NCBI GenBank assembly: GCA_033964015.1
Contig: CM066914.1
Coordinates: 12,391,831-12,455,830, forward strand
Reading direction: 5' to 3'
Length of the DNA: 64,000 nt
Origin: Scolanthus callimorphus
Lineage: Eukaryota; Cnidaria; Anthozoa; Actiniaria; Edwardsiidae
How positions within the stretch are numbered: the first letter of the stretch is position 1; each line of letters begins with the position of its first letter. Below are positions 48,101-59,869 of this stretch, in pieces. Under the pieces are notes generated by a model, which made no database searches, was not told the origin of the DNA, and saw only the letters and a program-made list of their open reading frames with translations. The translations under genes and the position numbers were made by a program.

Positions 48101-49703
48101 TCTCATCAGCAGAAAGTGATGGATCGGGGGATGGATATCTGGAATACATGTCAAAATGATCATCATCAACTGTTTTTTAATAATGTACCTGTTTGGTGAC
48201 CCCATAGTCCTGACAGCGTTTCAAAAAGTCTAGAAAATAAATCTGTGTTGAAAAGATGGCAAAAAATCATTATTTTTTATTATGCTGATTATTATGTGCT
48301 AGCACTAAAAACAAAAGATGATAAGCAAAATGTAATTTGATGGTATTTTCACTTACTTTTGCCATTTTAACATTAGTAGATCTATCATCTGTCATTTGTT
48401 GAAGGGATAGGTTCCCTAGCATTGCTGGTAACAGTAGATATCTTTAAGGAGGAGAGGAGGAATTTGTTCTTTTCTTATAATATGTGACTCTGTGATGAGT
48501 GTACAGGAATAGGCACTGATAGACATCAACACCAAAAAAGACAAATATTATTCTAAGAGTATTGGGTAAGAAAACTACATTGGGCAGAAATTGTTTTGAC
48601 ATGTGGCAAAAGGATAAGAGGGGGATTTTCCTGAGTTAATAAACCTCAAAAGACTGTTTGGGCATCCATTTAGTTTAATTAAAGAGCAGGGGATGATTAA
48701 TGCCTCTCTGGACTATTTATAATAAGAATGGTCACTGATTTTATCTAGCTTGCCAATGTACAAAGTTTGCAAGGACCTCACAACCTGTTACTGATTGCCA
48801 TAGTGTATACTGTAGTACCGGTAGTAGTTTGTATTATTATCACCTTAAATTTGTTGTAACCACTTCATCAAGCTCTTCATTTGTACTGAACAATGCCAAA
48901 GTATTAACCATTTCTGTAGACTTTCTAAAATATTCTATGGATGACGTTATTTGTTTCTGAAAATGAATAACAGAAAAAAATTCTCTTAGAACTTGGTATT
49001 AGCTCCTCAACTATGATAATCCCCCTCCACCCCTCCCCCACTTTAAAGTGTGCTCCACGGACCATGCAGATAATATACACTGACAAAAGTCAAGGCCGTA
49101 GCAAGAAATGTTTGTCGGTGAGGCAAGCCTTGGTCATCCTTTGTATCCCGGCGTGTTCAATCGTTAGAATCGATAATCGATATTAATCGATACCAATCAA
49201 TAAAATTAGCAAATTATATACATTATTAAGTAATTATTAAGTAATTATTATCGATTGTTATCGATTGGATTTTCGATATCAATTTTTATCGATTGAACAC
49301 GCCGGGTTTGTATTGCTAGGGGGGCAAGCAGGTTTTTCCCCACATGTTGACACTAAGAAATTTACCTCTGCCCCTACGCTAGCTACGGCACTGAAAGTTA
49401 TATGCCATGTTATACTGTATTTGAATCAATCCAGCGAAACATTAGCAATCACACTTGGTTTATTATTCGAACGGCCAGCATATCGAAAGAAAAATTTCCC
49501 CTGGCCCTGGATCAGATGTGACAGAAAAAAAAACATGCTCGCTTATGCTTAAGCAAAACATGAAGAGTCTTGTGAATCCTCACCTGTATACACTGGGATC
49601 CACTAGGTTCATCGCTGGACTCGATTTTCCTTTGTAGGTCCATTCCAAAACCAAATGTCTCTTTTAGATTGAGTTGACTTTCTTGCTCGCTGCTGGTCGC
49701 CAT
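45145..49703 (-). CDS. IGBP1: Immunoglobulin-binding protein 1 / alpha4 (TAP42 family), PP2A regulator
   Basis: Alpha4 binds and stabilises catalytic subunits of PP2A-type phosphatases and links them to TOR signalling; cytoplasmic. Twelve exons (high to low): 49584-49703, 48844-48956, 48357-48441, 48189-48242, 47738-47878, 47612-47668, 47363-47432, 46499-46581, 46350-46388, 45818-45921, 45403-45530, 45145-45182; phases close to 343 residues, near the usual 340. Family marks: LKETFGFGMDLQRKIES and RYLLLPAMLGNLSLQQM near the N-terminus, ARE-EKIRRYKEQKQ, REYYMLSLKLWINKSIEQL, KPLLITREMLQSKVFGAGYP, and the end ARGWDEWKD...RGNRENMG. The last acceptor is chosen at AGAG|CA because it restores the family's GNR-NMG ending with a consensus GTAGGT donor upstream. 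Intron 7 contains a LINE fragment in the opposite orientation. Head-to-head with FMC1. Confidence 0.95.
46605..47155 (+). mobile_element. 5'-truncated non-LTR retrotransposon (CR1/L2/Jockey-like) in IGBP1 intron 7
   Basis: The open frame 46619-47041 encodes the region after the reverse transcriptase catalytic core: WSPYTDTDIQRLEQVQKNAA, LNWDTLETRRLYHQSVLMFK and RAIRIWNLLPRNVVNLETLE. This is typical of the C-terminus of CR1/L2/Jockey-type ORF2. The tail ends in repeated TATTTAAG units (about 47130-47153), as in many such elements. It lies antisense to IGBP1. Confidence 0.85.
49147..49306. mobile_element. 160-base MITE with CCCGGCGTGTTCAATCG ends
   Basis: CCCGGCGTGTTCAATCG at the left and CGATTGAACACGCCGGG at the right are perfect inverted repeats. 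TTTGTAT flanks both sides as a 7-base target-site duplication, suggesting a fairly recent insertion. The interior is AT-rich with ATCGAT motifs. It is placed inside an older repeat whose ends resemble GCCGTAGC. Confidence 0.8.
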
Positions 49704-49941
49704 CTTGAATGTTTACTGCAGTGCTGATGATCAGCGGTATGTGATTTTGTCAAAAGTTGTCAAAATTTCGAAAAAGATAATAAGTATATTGTTTATAAAT
49801 AAGATTTCTAATAGCAGATTGAATAATTCTCATATGAATCATAAAACAGCATTTAAGAATTATTAGGGTTCAGAAGTCGGATCGCTTGGGTTGCCTGTGG
49901 TGAGTTATGGGTTACCTGTGTGAGTGGAAGGTACTTTCAAG
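49704..49941. promoter_or_regulatory. Divergent promoter of IGBP1 and FMC1
   Basis: Only 238 bases separate the two start codons. Both starts sit in CAAGATGGCGAC (IGBP1) and CAAGATGGCGGC (FMC1), the latter an exact match to the TISU consensus SAASATGGCGGC. This implies very short 5' untranslated regions if TISU acts here. Confidence 0.55.
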
Positions 49942-50742
49942 ATGGCGGCCTACATGCCGCTTCGAACGTTGCGTGGAATTTTGAGAGAACTCCGGTTAGC
50001 ATCGCCTTCAAAGGTAATTATAAATTCTCGTGGACAATTTCCTGGCATTGACAAAACGTATTTGCATTAAAACTAAGGTCAAAAGAGGTGATTTTTCTTC
50101 CTGAAATTTTATTTTTCTCACGTTTCAGGGCCCTACGAGGTCGATATTTGGGTATCAATTTTTATTAGACGAGTATAGAGGTGCAAGAAATGCTGATAAA
50201 TTGACGTCAGAAGCTCTTCTGAGGGTCGCGAGAAATTATTTATGCTTACTTAAACATGAACGTATGAAGCAAGTAAGTCATTAGCAAGTAAGGGCAGGCA
50301 ACAGGAACACTCAGTAGTAGGATACCTTTTAGTCTGCGGGGCCAAAAACCAGTTCGGCTCCTACTTCGTGTAGAGGAAACAGAATGCCAAACAGAGAATA
50401 ATAGAACGAGGCAACAAATAATTCAATGGACTCTATAGAATTACATAAACTGTACCTCCTTTGTTTTCCTATACCCGAAGTCTGACCCAAGATCATGCAA
50501 CTTTTTTTTTGTTGATCAAGAGTAAGTGGAAATGGAATGCCAGTGATGCAGGGTCAGCAAGTCCCCAAACCTGGAAAGGAAAGGGTTGCAGATTCTAAGC
50601 AAAAATTCTTTTTTGTGTGATTGTTGGATGATTTTGGATTGCAGGAGCTCCAACAACAATATAAAGGCAGGGTGAACGTTCAGTGGAAGATGTAGCCAAG
50701 TTAGTTGGATTTGAACTTCCAAAAGAATTCATGGAAAGCTGA
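49942..50742 (+). CDS. FMC1: FMC1-like mitochondrial ATP synthase assembly factor (one-base frame break in exon 3)
   Basis: Small LYR-like helical protein needed for assembly or stability of the mitochondrial F1Fo ATP synthase. Exons 49942-50013, 50129-50272 and 50645-50742. N-terminus MAAYMPLRTLRGILRELRLA matches the family start; exon 2 includes YLCLLKHERMKQ. Exon 3 begins ELQQQYKG but meets TAG as written. One base added to the GGG run at 50670-50672 gives RGERSVEDVAKLVGFELPKE and a stop at 50740-50742, 104 residues, close to the family's ~110. An AATAAA signal lies at 50794. The break is probably a homopolymer indel. Tail-to-tail with OXSR1. Confidence 0.88.
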
Positions 50743-50939
50743 CTGGATCTATGATTCATGAACAAGGAGCACTAAGGAAATACAGATGCTAATAATAAAT
50801 TATTATTTTGATGATTATCCTTTCTTTTCTGTCTGGACTATGAGGACTATGATATTTCCAAAAGTTCTATAATTTTTCTTGTAAAGTTCTCTTGATTCCA
50901 ACAAATTCTCACTTCCCCTGCTGAAAACCACAGCTTAAA

Positions 50940-51260
50940 AGCTACCACCCTGGAAATGTTTTGTTGCCCTCCCCCTATCCATCCACCTGTTCGACCACCC
51001 ACCCACCACTCCAGTTAATATCTACATGACCACCTGGGAATTCAAGTTAACCCACCCTGGAATTTCATTCTTTTTTAAGGTACGGGCCCCAGAATCTCAG
51101 GTTGGTCTAGGGCCAGCAACCAGAGGTATAATATGTATAACCACCATGGAATTTTGCTCTTGTTTTAGGGTAACCATCCCAGAATTTCAGCATGCTCTAG
51201 GACTAACTACCCTTGAATTCCAGAGGTCCTTGACAGGGGGGAATATTTTTTCCAACTGCT
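50940..51260. repeat. Dispersed repeat related to 17216-17455
   Basis: Shares CACCCTGGAATTTC, GAATTCCAGAGGTCCTTGAC and AGGGGGGAATATTTTTTCCA with the copy in MOCS1 intron 11. The 135-codon ORF across it is a repeat translation. Confidence 0.45.
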
Positions 51261-51269
51261 TATTTTCAG

Positions 51270-52620
51270 CTGCTATTGTGAACCCAGCCCCTCCCTCTCT
51301 GCAGGCCACAAACAACATCTGGAATACCGGTAGAGCTGAATTACTCACCAGAATCCTGTCATACATAAGTAAAAACAATATTGCTTTTACAATTTTTATC
51401 TTTTTATTTCTGAATCACAATTTGGTGAGTTAACATTGTTTTATTGTCACCATAAAATTCCAAGAAAAAGCCCTGGGTTGCATAGTTTTCCTGCCTTCTT
51501 TTTACTGGTGTAATAGGCTACTTCGTATTTTCAGATGACTACTTTTTGAGTCCCTTGATGCATCAATGAAGAAGCTACTTTTTGTTATCATATAAAAAAA
51601 CCCTAGTTTTCAATGTAGTTTTTGTCTTAAGAACAAAAAATAACACGACTTATAAGCTTTTTATTTCTAGAGGGGCTTATTTTAAGAATTTTGTGGTATT
51701 CTTTTTATCTTGAAACAAGGTTTTTTTGTGAAGTAGTAACACTACGAAACACACTTAACCATACAAAAGCCACCACAAATGATCAATTGTTTTATATCCT
51801 GTTTTTCCCATTTGGTAAACTCACATTTCATTCAATCAAAATGATAATTATGATCAAAACATATGATCGTTTGTAGCATTTTTTGGATGGCTGAATTATT
51901 TTGGTAGCATTGTGTACATTCTTCATGCCCAGACCATAAAGCAAAGGCAGGTCATTGACTTCCTGCCCTCCCCTGTGATCTGCCATTGCTTAATACACTC
52001 CAATTCAGTTGCCAACTAAACCATAGACTTTCAGATATTCAATCATTCAGCTGCCAACTAAACCATATACTTTCAGTTTATTGTTCCAACGTATAAAAAT
52101 ACTGAGGCAAGGCAATGCCTTGCAAACAGAGAGCCCTGCATTCTTATACCATCCACTTATCAAACAATGAATTCAAACAAAATAAATAATAGTAATATAA
52201 TATAATAGTACTATTCCAAGGTAGTCAATGCTTCTTTTGGTCTGTGATTGCTGTATAATTTACATTAAAATTCATAGACATCCAGTAATATTCATACTCC
52301 TGGGGGGACTCCCATATAAAAATGTCAGGGGTGGTTGACAGGAAAAATGGAACTCACCCCTATTCAAACACAGCATTAAACACAAATTTGGAATTTTCAT
52401 GTTGTGCGAACTGCTTCAGATGACACCCCTAAGTGTTAGAACCCTTTTAACCCCTGAAAGTGATAGCACTAGTGACAATGTTAATCCCTAAAAGATGGGT
52501 CAAGGATTCCCCTTAGGTGCATTGTGTTCCATGTTCTAATAGTATTCGCATTTTGTAAACCAATACTACACATTACTAAGAATGCAAGGCTCTATGTTCT
52601 TTTTACTTCATTTGATTCTT
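51270..52620. other. Intergenic sequence between FMC1 and OXSR1 3' ends
   Basis: AT-rich. It contains a diverged fragment of the G-capped element type at about 52296-52510 (TGGGGGGACTCCCATAT, then CCCCTAAGTG/CCCCTGAAAG phrases) and a direct repeat of CAGCTGCCAACTAAACCATA near 52010-52075. No gene seen. Confidence 0.45.
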
Positions 52621-52628
52621 TTGCAATT

Positions 52629-55600
52629 CTAGTGTATCGTTAGCTGAGCAAACCCAATCAGGGCCTTCTCATCAGCAGGGTCATTTAGATTGCTCTTCGA
52701 TTGCTGAGAAAATAAAGAAAAAAACTAAATATGACAACTTCTATTTACTGAAAAGATCTTTGTATTCCTTGGCAGTTACTGAAATGAATACTGAAATGCA
52801 CCATTGCATGGCTAGGCATTCATAAGCATTGCAAAGTTTGTTTTGTATGTATACAGAATTAAGCCATTTGGTATAAAAATGCTCCTGTCATTTTTAACAA
52901 TGCAGCAACAGGCAATTTTCCAAATGATGATTGTAAAGAAGAAATCGCAATGTGTTATTGCAGAAATTGGAATTCCTCACCATAGGGGAAAATTAAAGTG
53001 ATAGAATTTGGGAAATACATGGTGTATTAAACCCCCACCTCTGTGGCATATTGTCAGATATCAAGTAATAAAGTTAACTTACCAGGGCAAATGTAAGTGA
53101 TTTGCTTTCTGGAGGGCTGTCTACCACTTTCTTTAAGTTTGCAGCAACTAGTGTAATAAGCAAACAATATCCAAATGTAAAAGAATTGCCAACTCAATGA
53201 GGCTAGTCTTAATGTCTTGCATTGTCAGTAAGCATTTTAAAATGCGCTCTTCCTTACCAACAACCATATCTTTACCATCTATCAGACCTGCAGAGACTAA
53301 CTCTTGAGCAACACCTTCAGCTGTGTCTGTTTGGACATGAAAATAGTAATTCAGTTACTGGTCATTTAATTCATTTGCCCTTGTTCTTTGTGGAATACAG
53401 TAAACTTCAGGTATATCTATCAGCACTCCTTCATTATGGAGTCCAAAGCTGGCAGAGCATGATATGACATTTTCACCCCAAAGCACGTGACTTTGTTATT
53501 AAGTTGCACCTGCTTCACTACAAGTTATTGACAGCTCATTGCAAGATCTGACTAAATAACATAGGTGTTCTTACCTTTACCAGAGGTGAAGTCAAACCTA
53601 ATGTCATTCAGTTCTTTCTTCTCATTCCTGAAACATTCATAATGCTGCATGTAAGTTTCCAGACAAACCGATAAACAGACATATAAAGTTCATACTAACC
53701 TCAGTCTTAATGTTAGATCTAATTGACTTGCAACTGGTGGAGCTGGTAGGAAAAGAAATGTACTATTTGTAAAGCTGACAGTGCACAAAACACAGAATAA
53801 TGCTACTGCTATTTATGGCTTCTGCTATTTCTAATGCAGTTCTACCTGGATTTCTAAGGCTTACATTGTAGGACTGTAATCAGGAGCCCTTCCTAATGCA
53901 AAATTAACTTCGGAATGGCTCATTAATAGACCAGTGTATGTCTTAGGCCTAAGACTGTATCTGCCCTTGAGAGACCAGAGATTTGATCTATCAATTTCAG
54001 CCACAGAAGACAACTGGGCGAGTTCAATAACATACAAAATACTGGTAGTAAAGTATGGGCTGAAGAAACGTGCTACAGAAACCAGCTTTTGGGAAAGAAG
54101 CTACTGAAACTACTGAAAATGTATTATGGCCCTTACCATTTGAATATTTTTCATAAATGTTTTTACCATTCTTATTTTTTGTCCCAAAAGGTAAGGTTAG
54201 CATCACTATACCTTGTTTTTCTGGAGCAGGAGGCTGGTTCTTAACAGGTTCAGATGATGGTGCCTGTGGTGCAGAACTCTATAAAAATATGAAAGATTGG
54301 CATGAAAATGACAGGTATTTCAGGGTATTTTTCTATCACACACTATACATAGGATGCCACAACAATCATCATGGAGAAGACATTAATATGGTACCTGTTG
54401 GGGTGGTGGTTTAGAATTTTTCTGTTCTTTAACTGGAACCTAAAATAAATTTAATAAACACAAAATAACAGAACTGGGTAGAAAATAATATTTTTAAATG
54501 AAATAAGAAAATAAGTTTAAATTTTAATTGCTTTTAAAGAAATAAATTAACATGGTTAACCTCTTCTTCACTGTCTATTTCATCACCCTTGTTGCCTGTT
54601 TCCTCATCAGACCACTCCCAGCTTCCGTCTTCAGTTCTTTTTAGCCTGCCGCTGGAGCCAGGAACTCTCTTTACCTGAATATTAATAACACTGTGTAAGA
54701 TAGTAATAAAAGAGAATTGTATTACAAGGGGCTTCCACAAAACAAAACAAAAAAAACCCTCATTGAGGGTAACCTATCATGAGTAAAATGCCAGGATTTT
54801 TCCAACAAATGCTATTCCAGCATGGGTGAACATAAATTATTTTGTTGGTTGTCATGAAGAACATTCCTGGAGTTCCAATGTGTAGCTAAAACTGGGAACT
54901 GCCAAATTTATTGTCAATTGTTTCTTCTCATGAATGCTGTCTTGGACATCCACTGAGCTCCTCAAAACTAACCTTTTGGGATCTTTCACCTAATGGTGGC
55001 ATCAGAGGAACAAGGGCTTCTTTAAGATATTCTTTACCCTACAATGAAAATGTACAAAATGTGCTGTAACAAAATACATTACATACATGAACCTCTTAAA
55101 ATAAGGGCAACCTGCCGGTTAGGCAGAAGAAAATAACAGCTTCCATTCACTCAAAAATTCTGGCCCACCTCAAAGCCAGAATGTCTAATGGTCTGCCCTA
55201 ATGAATTATCAAGTACTGAATCACGGAATGCTTGAAATGTTGCCTTTACCTTGCCTTTTTGAAGAATGGGTTTTTGAGCAGTTCACCAGCATCCGGCCTA
55301 TGTGTATAAAAGGATGTTATCAGAAAGAAAATACATCCAACAAAATTCTGTAATTTCATACTCCACAATGGTTAAGGGTTGGTGGCCACTATGCTTTATT
55401 TTATTTTGTAAAGATGTTGTTGTAGTGTATCAGGAAGTCTGGTAACTAGTTTGTTACTGTGCATACGCTAGTTGGGCAAGGCCACGTGCAATCTCGTACC
55501 CAGAGCCTGTCATCTTTTGGCCAGCGGCAAGATTCAGGGCTCTGGGGGAATCTGATTTGTGAGCATGCGTGGTAGGTCAAAAACGTACTAATGAACTTTC

Positions 55601-58600
55601 ATACAACGTTCAAACCAGAAACCCAGAATCTGGGTTTTGAAAAAATCGATTCCCCCAGAGCCCTGAATCTTGCTGCTGGCCAAAAGATGACGGGCTCTGG
55701 GTACGAGATTGGGACATGTGCCATGCGAGTTTTTACGATGCTATGTTTATGAGTAAAAGGCAATTGTGTATAGCAAGTTTGAGACCCAAATCCTATATTA
55801 TTTTACATTTTTAAAATTGCAGAGGGAAAGGAGGAGTCACATGTCGACAGATAAATTGACACTCCACATGTCTTGTTATCCAGCTCATACCCTACATAAA
55901 GAAAACCCTAGTCCTCTAGTCAGGCTTTACATATACCTTAGTTGTGGCTCTTTCTGCAGACAGGCGGTAATCATCTTCTTGAAAAGCTTAGTGTACTTCT
56001 TGTAGTCTCTGCTACCCCCTCCCCCACTTGTCTCTATATTTGGCGGTTCATTTTGCAGGGTCAACATCAAAACCTGGGCATACAAAGGTGATGTTGTCAT
56101 TACCTGGATTAAGTAGCGCTCCATCTTAGAACTATAGCGGAAACAATAGGGAAATGCTATGAAATATCCGGAAAACCTATTCGGAAAGAATTCAGCACTG
56201 CAAATGAAGTATTTCGCTACGAAATCGGTCAAAAACAAATTTCAACCAATCAGAAGGCCAGGATTTGTTGACTAAGCCAATTAGTTGTTTAGAAATTTAA
56301 CAATTTAAAATTTTACACAAGTATAACTCAAATTCCCCATAGCCGTTCACGCTATCGTTCTTGGACGGAGCACTACTTAAAGATTCTCGTAATAGTTGCA
56401 CATCAGCAAGAAAACTTGCCATGAAGCAAAACGCATATTTTTGACAATGATTGTTTTAAAGACAATGCATGTGTTTCTTGACATTTCTGGTGCCTGGGTA
56501 TTGGTTCAGCAAGTTCATGCCTCCTTTTATACACGGGAATGTTCACTGCTATGCACTCTTAGTTCTCGCTGTTGTTGCAGCATCACCACTTACTAGTGTC
56601 AATATTTACTGTATTAATTAGACAAAGAAAGAACAATTCCAACAAGTGATTGAGTACCTTCATAGCAGGAAATTTAGCATATGGTGCTGTTCCTGTTGCT
56701 AGCTCTATTGCAGTGATCCCAAAACTCCATATGTCAGCCTTGTGGTTGTAGCCATGAACCTAAATAACATAAAAATAATACAGTGACTATTTAATCACAA
56801 GATAATTTTGACTGGGAGACATTTGATCTAGTCATCTGCAATTACAATACATGTATTCTTGACACTAACCGGCCTGTGATACAATTTATAAGTTCTTGTG
56901 CTTGTGAACCCCCTCTACCAACTAGACTAAATATAATACCTTTTTGTACTTGTATTGTCAGGACAGTGCAATTATTATAGGCATACCTGTTCCATGACCT
57001 CTGGTGCCATCCAGCATGGTGTCCCAACAAACGTCTTGCGCATTTTTGGTTTGGTCCTATCACCATAATCACTAATAGCAGAGCTTACTCCAAAATCTAA
57101 AAGGTGTTAACCAAAACTTCAATATTATGATAAAAATATCTGAAGCATTTTTTAAATGAAATTTTAAAGTTTTACACATCTTACCTGCTAGCTGGACAGA
57201 TCCATCAGTTGCTAAAAGTATATTTCCTGCCTTTACATCCCTAGAAAAAAGTGAATAATAAAAATAATGTGACTATTAATAATTACACACTGCCTACATA
57301 GATAGCATCAGGATTGTCCATAAATTTGTATGTAACATCTGGAAAATTGAACCTGTAGTACTATTATTGAAATTCTCCCTTGACAAGACCCAGACTATCA
57401 AAGAAGACACAAGTACCTGTGAATAAGACCATTTAGATGGAAGTATTCAAGCCCCTTCAAAACTTCCTTGAGAACTGAAGCGATAACATCCTCTTCTAAG
57501 ATGCCTTCTTCAATCAAATTGGGTTTGAGCTTTTTCTGGTGTTTAATGACATCCAACATAGAACCTAATTCATCAAAAAAATAATATGTTAACATTCATC
57601 AATGCAACTCTGGAAAGATGCCAAAAAGCAGTCCCTAATTCGGACATTTTCAAAATCAGATGTTGGTGGGTGTTTTATGACAGAAAACCTGGTCCATTCG
57701 CTCATCAGGCGGCATCTTGGATTTTTGGGTTGCACATGCTCCAAAAATCCAAGATGGTGCCTAATCAGCAAATGGATCAGCAAACGTTTTTTAATAAAAC
57801 ACCCAGTACCCTTTTATGACAGACAGTATTCAGGTATTATATAATTTTTTCTGGATTTTTTACAGCACAGAAAAGGTCTGCAAAACCCACTCTGGGAAGA
57901 TACGACATATCATTCTAATGTTTTTGCTCATTTTGTTCATACTGCATGGCAGTCATATGTTAGACAGATTAGCTAAAATTACCTCCATTAAGAAGCCTCA
58001 TTACAATCCAAAGTTCTTGCCTCACCACAAATGATGTATAATAATTCACAACATTGCTATGCTGACACTGGCTCATGGTGTGAATCTCTTTCTGTTTTGA
58101 AAAATAAAAATAAAAAATTAGCTAAAGTGGTTGCTGTTGTAGAAGACCAAATATTGTAATTCTATAGCAAAATCATCATTGACGATTGGACAGCAGCCAC
58201 CTTAATCATGAATCATCTGGTGGTCAGCTTTGGTTGCAGCCACCTTAATGATGATTCATTGTTCCTGCTTGCATGCCAAGAGCTTAGTGAATGTGCCTGC
58301 TCTGATGTCTCTCATTAAGTGTCCAATAAAGGTTGAAGAGGGAGGATTACCACAACTTAGATTACCAATTTAAGTTCTACTACATTGGTAGTAGAACTTA
58401 AAAAAAAATGGAAAGTATGTGTTCTGCTATTTGTAGGACATATGAATTGAAGATTGCAACATGCACATATAACTGGAATAGTCCATTGATTTTCTGGGGC
58501 TCAACTCAGTCACAGACATGCAATATTTTCATACATATACTAAGGAAACAACACCAAAGAGTGTATCATCTGAAAAAAAACACCATGATTTTCATATTAA

Positions 58601-59510
58601 GTGACTTAATGGGGAAATCCAGGTAAGTACTTGATGACACGAGAGGCCTTTAAACATGTTGTGTGTTTCCAGAATGATCCCCCCCCCCCCCCCCCCCCCA
58701 CAGAAGGGATATTCTGGAGGGGTGGGGCGGTCAATTTACCTTGATCTTTTCCATACAAATACTGTATTTTCTTTGGATATTATTTTTCTTTGGATATTTC
58801 AGAGGGGTGGGGGGTCACTTTTCAACGCCCTTCCATTTGGGGGGGGGGGGGGTTATGGATATTTTTTGGAACCACACATTTCTTATAGGATATAAGCTTA
58901 AGCTTACAGCAATCATCCCTAACAGTAAACTTTTGGGATTCAAATCCAATGCAAACATCACAGGAATGGTGGATGGTTTTTAATCTCTAAACAGTTTGAA
59001 ATGGAGAATGAATTGCCTAGAGCGATTAAAGAAGTTAATGGTTGCTGGGTTTCAGAGAGTATGCTATTAGGTGAAATTGGACCTGTGTCTACTCAACTAG
59101 TGAGAACTGCGTTCAGACGGTCGAACTACCTGATTAGATTTTATAACATGTGTCTGCATTTCCAATTACAAAGGCGATCGGCAAGCTGCGACTTAAGAAA
59201 CCAATTATTCTAGTAATAAAAGGAAAAAACGTTTGTAAAAAAGAGAGCTATTACGTTCATTTCGTCGATATTAGCTCCACACTTCTCCAGGTCGATCCTC
59301 TTGATTGCCACTTTTTCATTTCTCGGTTTGCAGACCGCGGCTTGAACCACGGCTGTTGCCCCATAACCTAGCGTGAAAACAGGCACACAGAAAGATCAGC
59401 ATTTTTTGAATACTAAGAAAGGTTTCGATGGATCAAGTTGTACCTATCACTTCTTTCAACTCGTAATCTTCCTTGCGATTCGGCCATCCACGACCGTCGC
59501 CGGACGCCAT
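52629..59510 (-). CDS. OXSR1: OSR1/SPAK-type serine/threonine kinase (WNK effector)
   Basis: STE20-family kinase activated by WNK kinases; phosphorylates cation-chloride cotransporters and controls cell volume. Eighteen exons (high to low): 59444-59510, 59255-59367, 57983-58091, 57417-57564, 57185-57240, 56987-57096, 56658-56759, 55937-56073, 55255-55297, 54973-55038, 54561-54674, 54395-54439, 54212-54278, 53700-53742, 53575-53627, 53258-53326, 53083-53147, 52629-52703; 493 residues. Kinase marks: [19 protein letters not shown] (Lys), [14 protein letters not shown], activation loop [15 protein letters not shown] with the WNK-site Thr. The S-motif RVPGSSGRL is present. The C-terminal CCT domain ([20 protein letters not shown] to IGFAQLTIH) is complete and would bind RFxV/I motifs. 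Exon 9 must end at 55255 with a GC donor (AAG|GCAAGG), or be one base short, to keep frame. Invertebrates often have one gene for the vertebrate pair OXSR1/STK39. Confidence 0.95.
55490..55712. mobile_element. Inverted-repeat element in OXSR1 intron 8
   Basis: CAATCTCGTACCCAGAGCCT... (arm about 55490-55557) pairs imperfectly with ...GGGCTCTGGGTACGAGATTG (arm about 55645-55712). The arms include GGCTCTGGGGGAATC and GATTCCCCCAGAGCC. Confidence 0.75.
57711..57762. repeat. Short hairpin in OXSR1 intron 3
   Basis: GGCATCTTGGATTTTTGG pairs with CCAAAAATCCAAGATGGTGCC around GTTGCACATGCT. TTTATGACAG occurs on both sides (about 57670 and 57810), suggesting the ends of a small insertion. Confidence 0.55.
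58660..58878. mobile_element. Short inverted-repeat element with long C and G runs, OXSR1 intron 2
   Basis: Starts TGTGTGTTTCCAGAA, ends TTTTTTGGAACCACACA. A C run of about 20 bases follows the left end and a G run of about 13 precedes the right end. Third member of the family seen in MOCS1 introns 1 and 2. Confidence 0.65.
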
Positions 59511-59869
59511 TTTGGATGTACCGCCTTCCAAATATGGAACGCCGGGTCGTGACAATTTTCGGCTTCATGGAATGGAGGGTAGTGACAGTTTGCACTCTGC
59601 CCCTGTGACGTCACTTTTAGGAGGATTGCCGCTGTAAGGAAGCGCATTTTCGCGGGCACATAGTTACGCGAGGGCTGCTGGGTAGTTAAACAGTTGCTAC
59701 CGCGAAAAGGCAAAATACACAAATATGGCGGCCTCCAAGCTTGGAAAAATAGACGATAATTCTCTTAATCCTTTCAAACTGACGTCCATAGCTGCATGAC
59801 CATGTTACCAGTGCATTATCTCTCCTTTTTCGGGAGAAGCAGTACAAAATACAAGTCAATTACGTGAAA
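59511..59869. promoter_or_regulatory. Divergent promoter of OXSR1 and the dynein-like gene
   Basis: 359 bases between start codons. OXSR1 starts in CCAAAATGGCGTCC and the dynein-like gene in TGAAAATGGCGAGC. An extra ATATGGCGGCC is at about 59724, a likely YY1-type site. Confidence 0.5.

Noticed and set aside
51026..51433. 135-codon plus-strand ORF
   Set aside because: Lies in a dispersed repeat shared with MOCS1 intron 11; no protein features.
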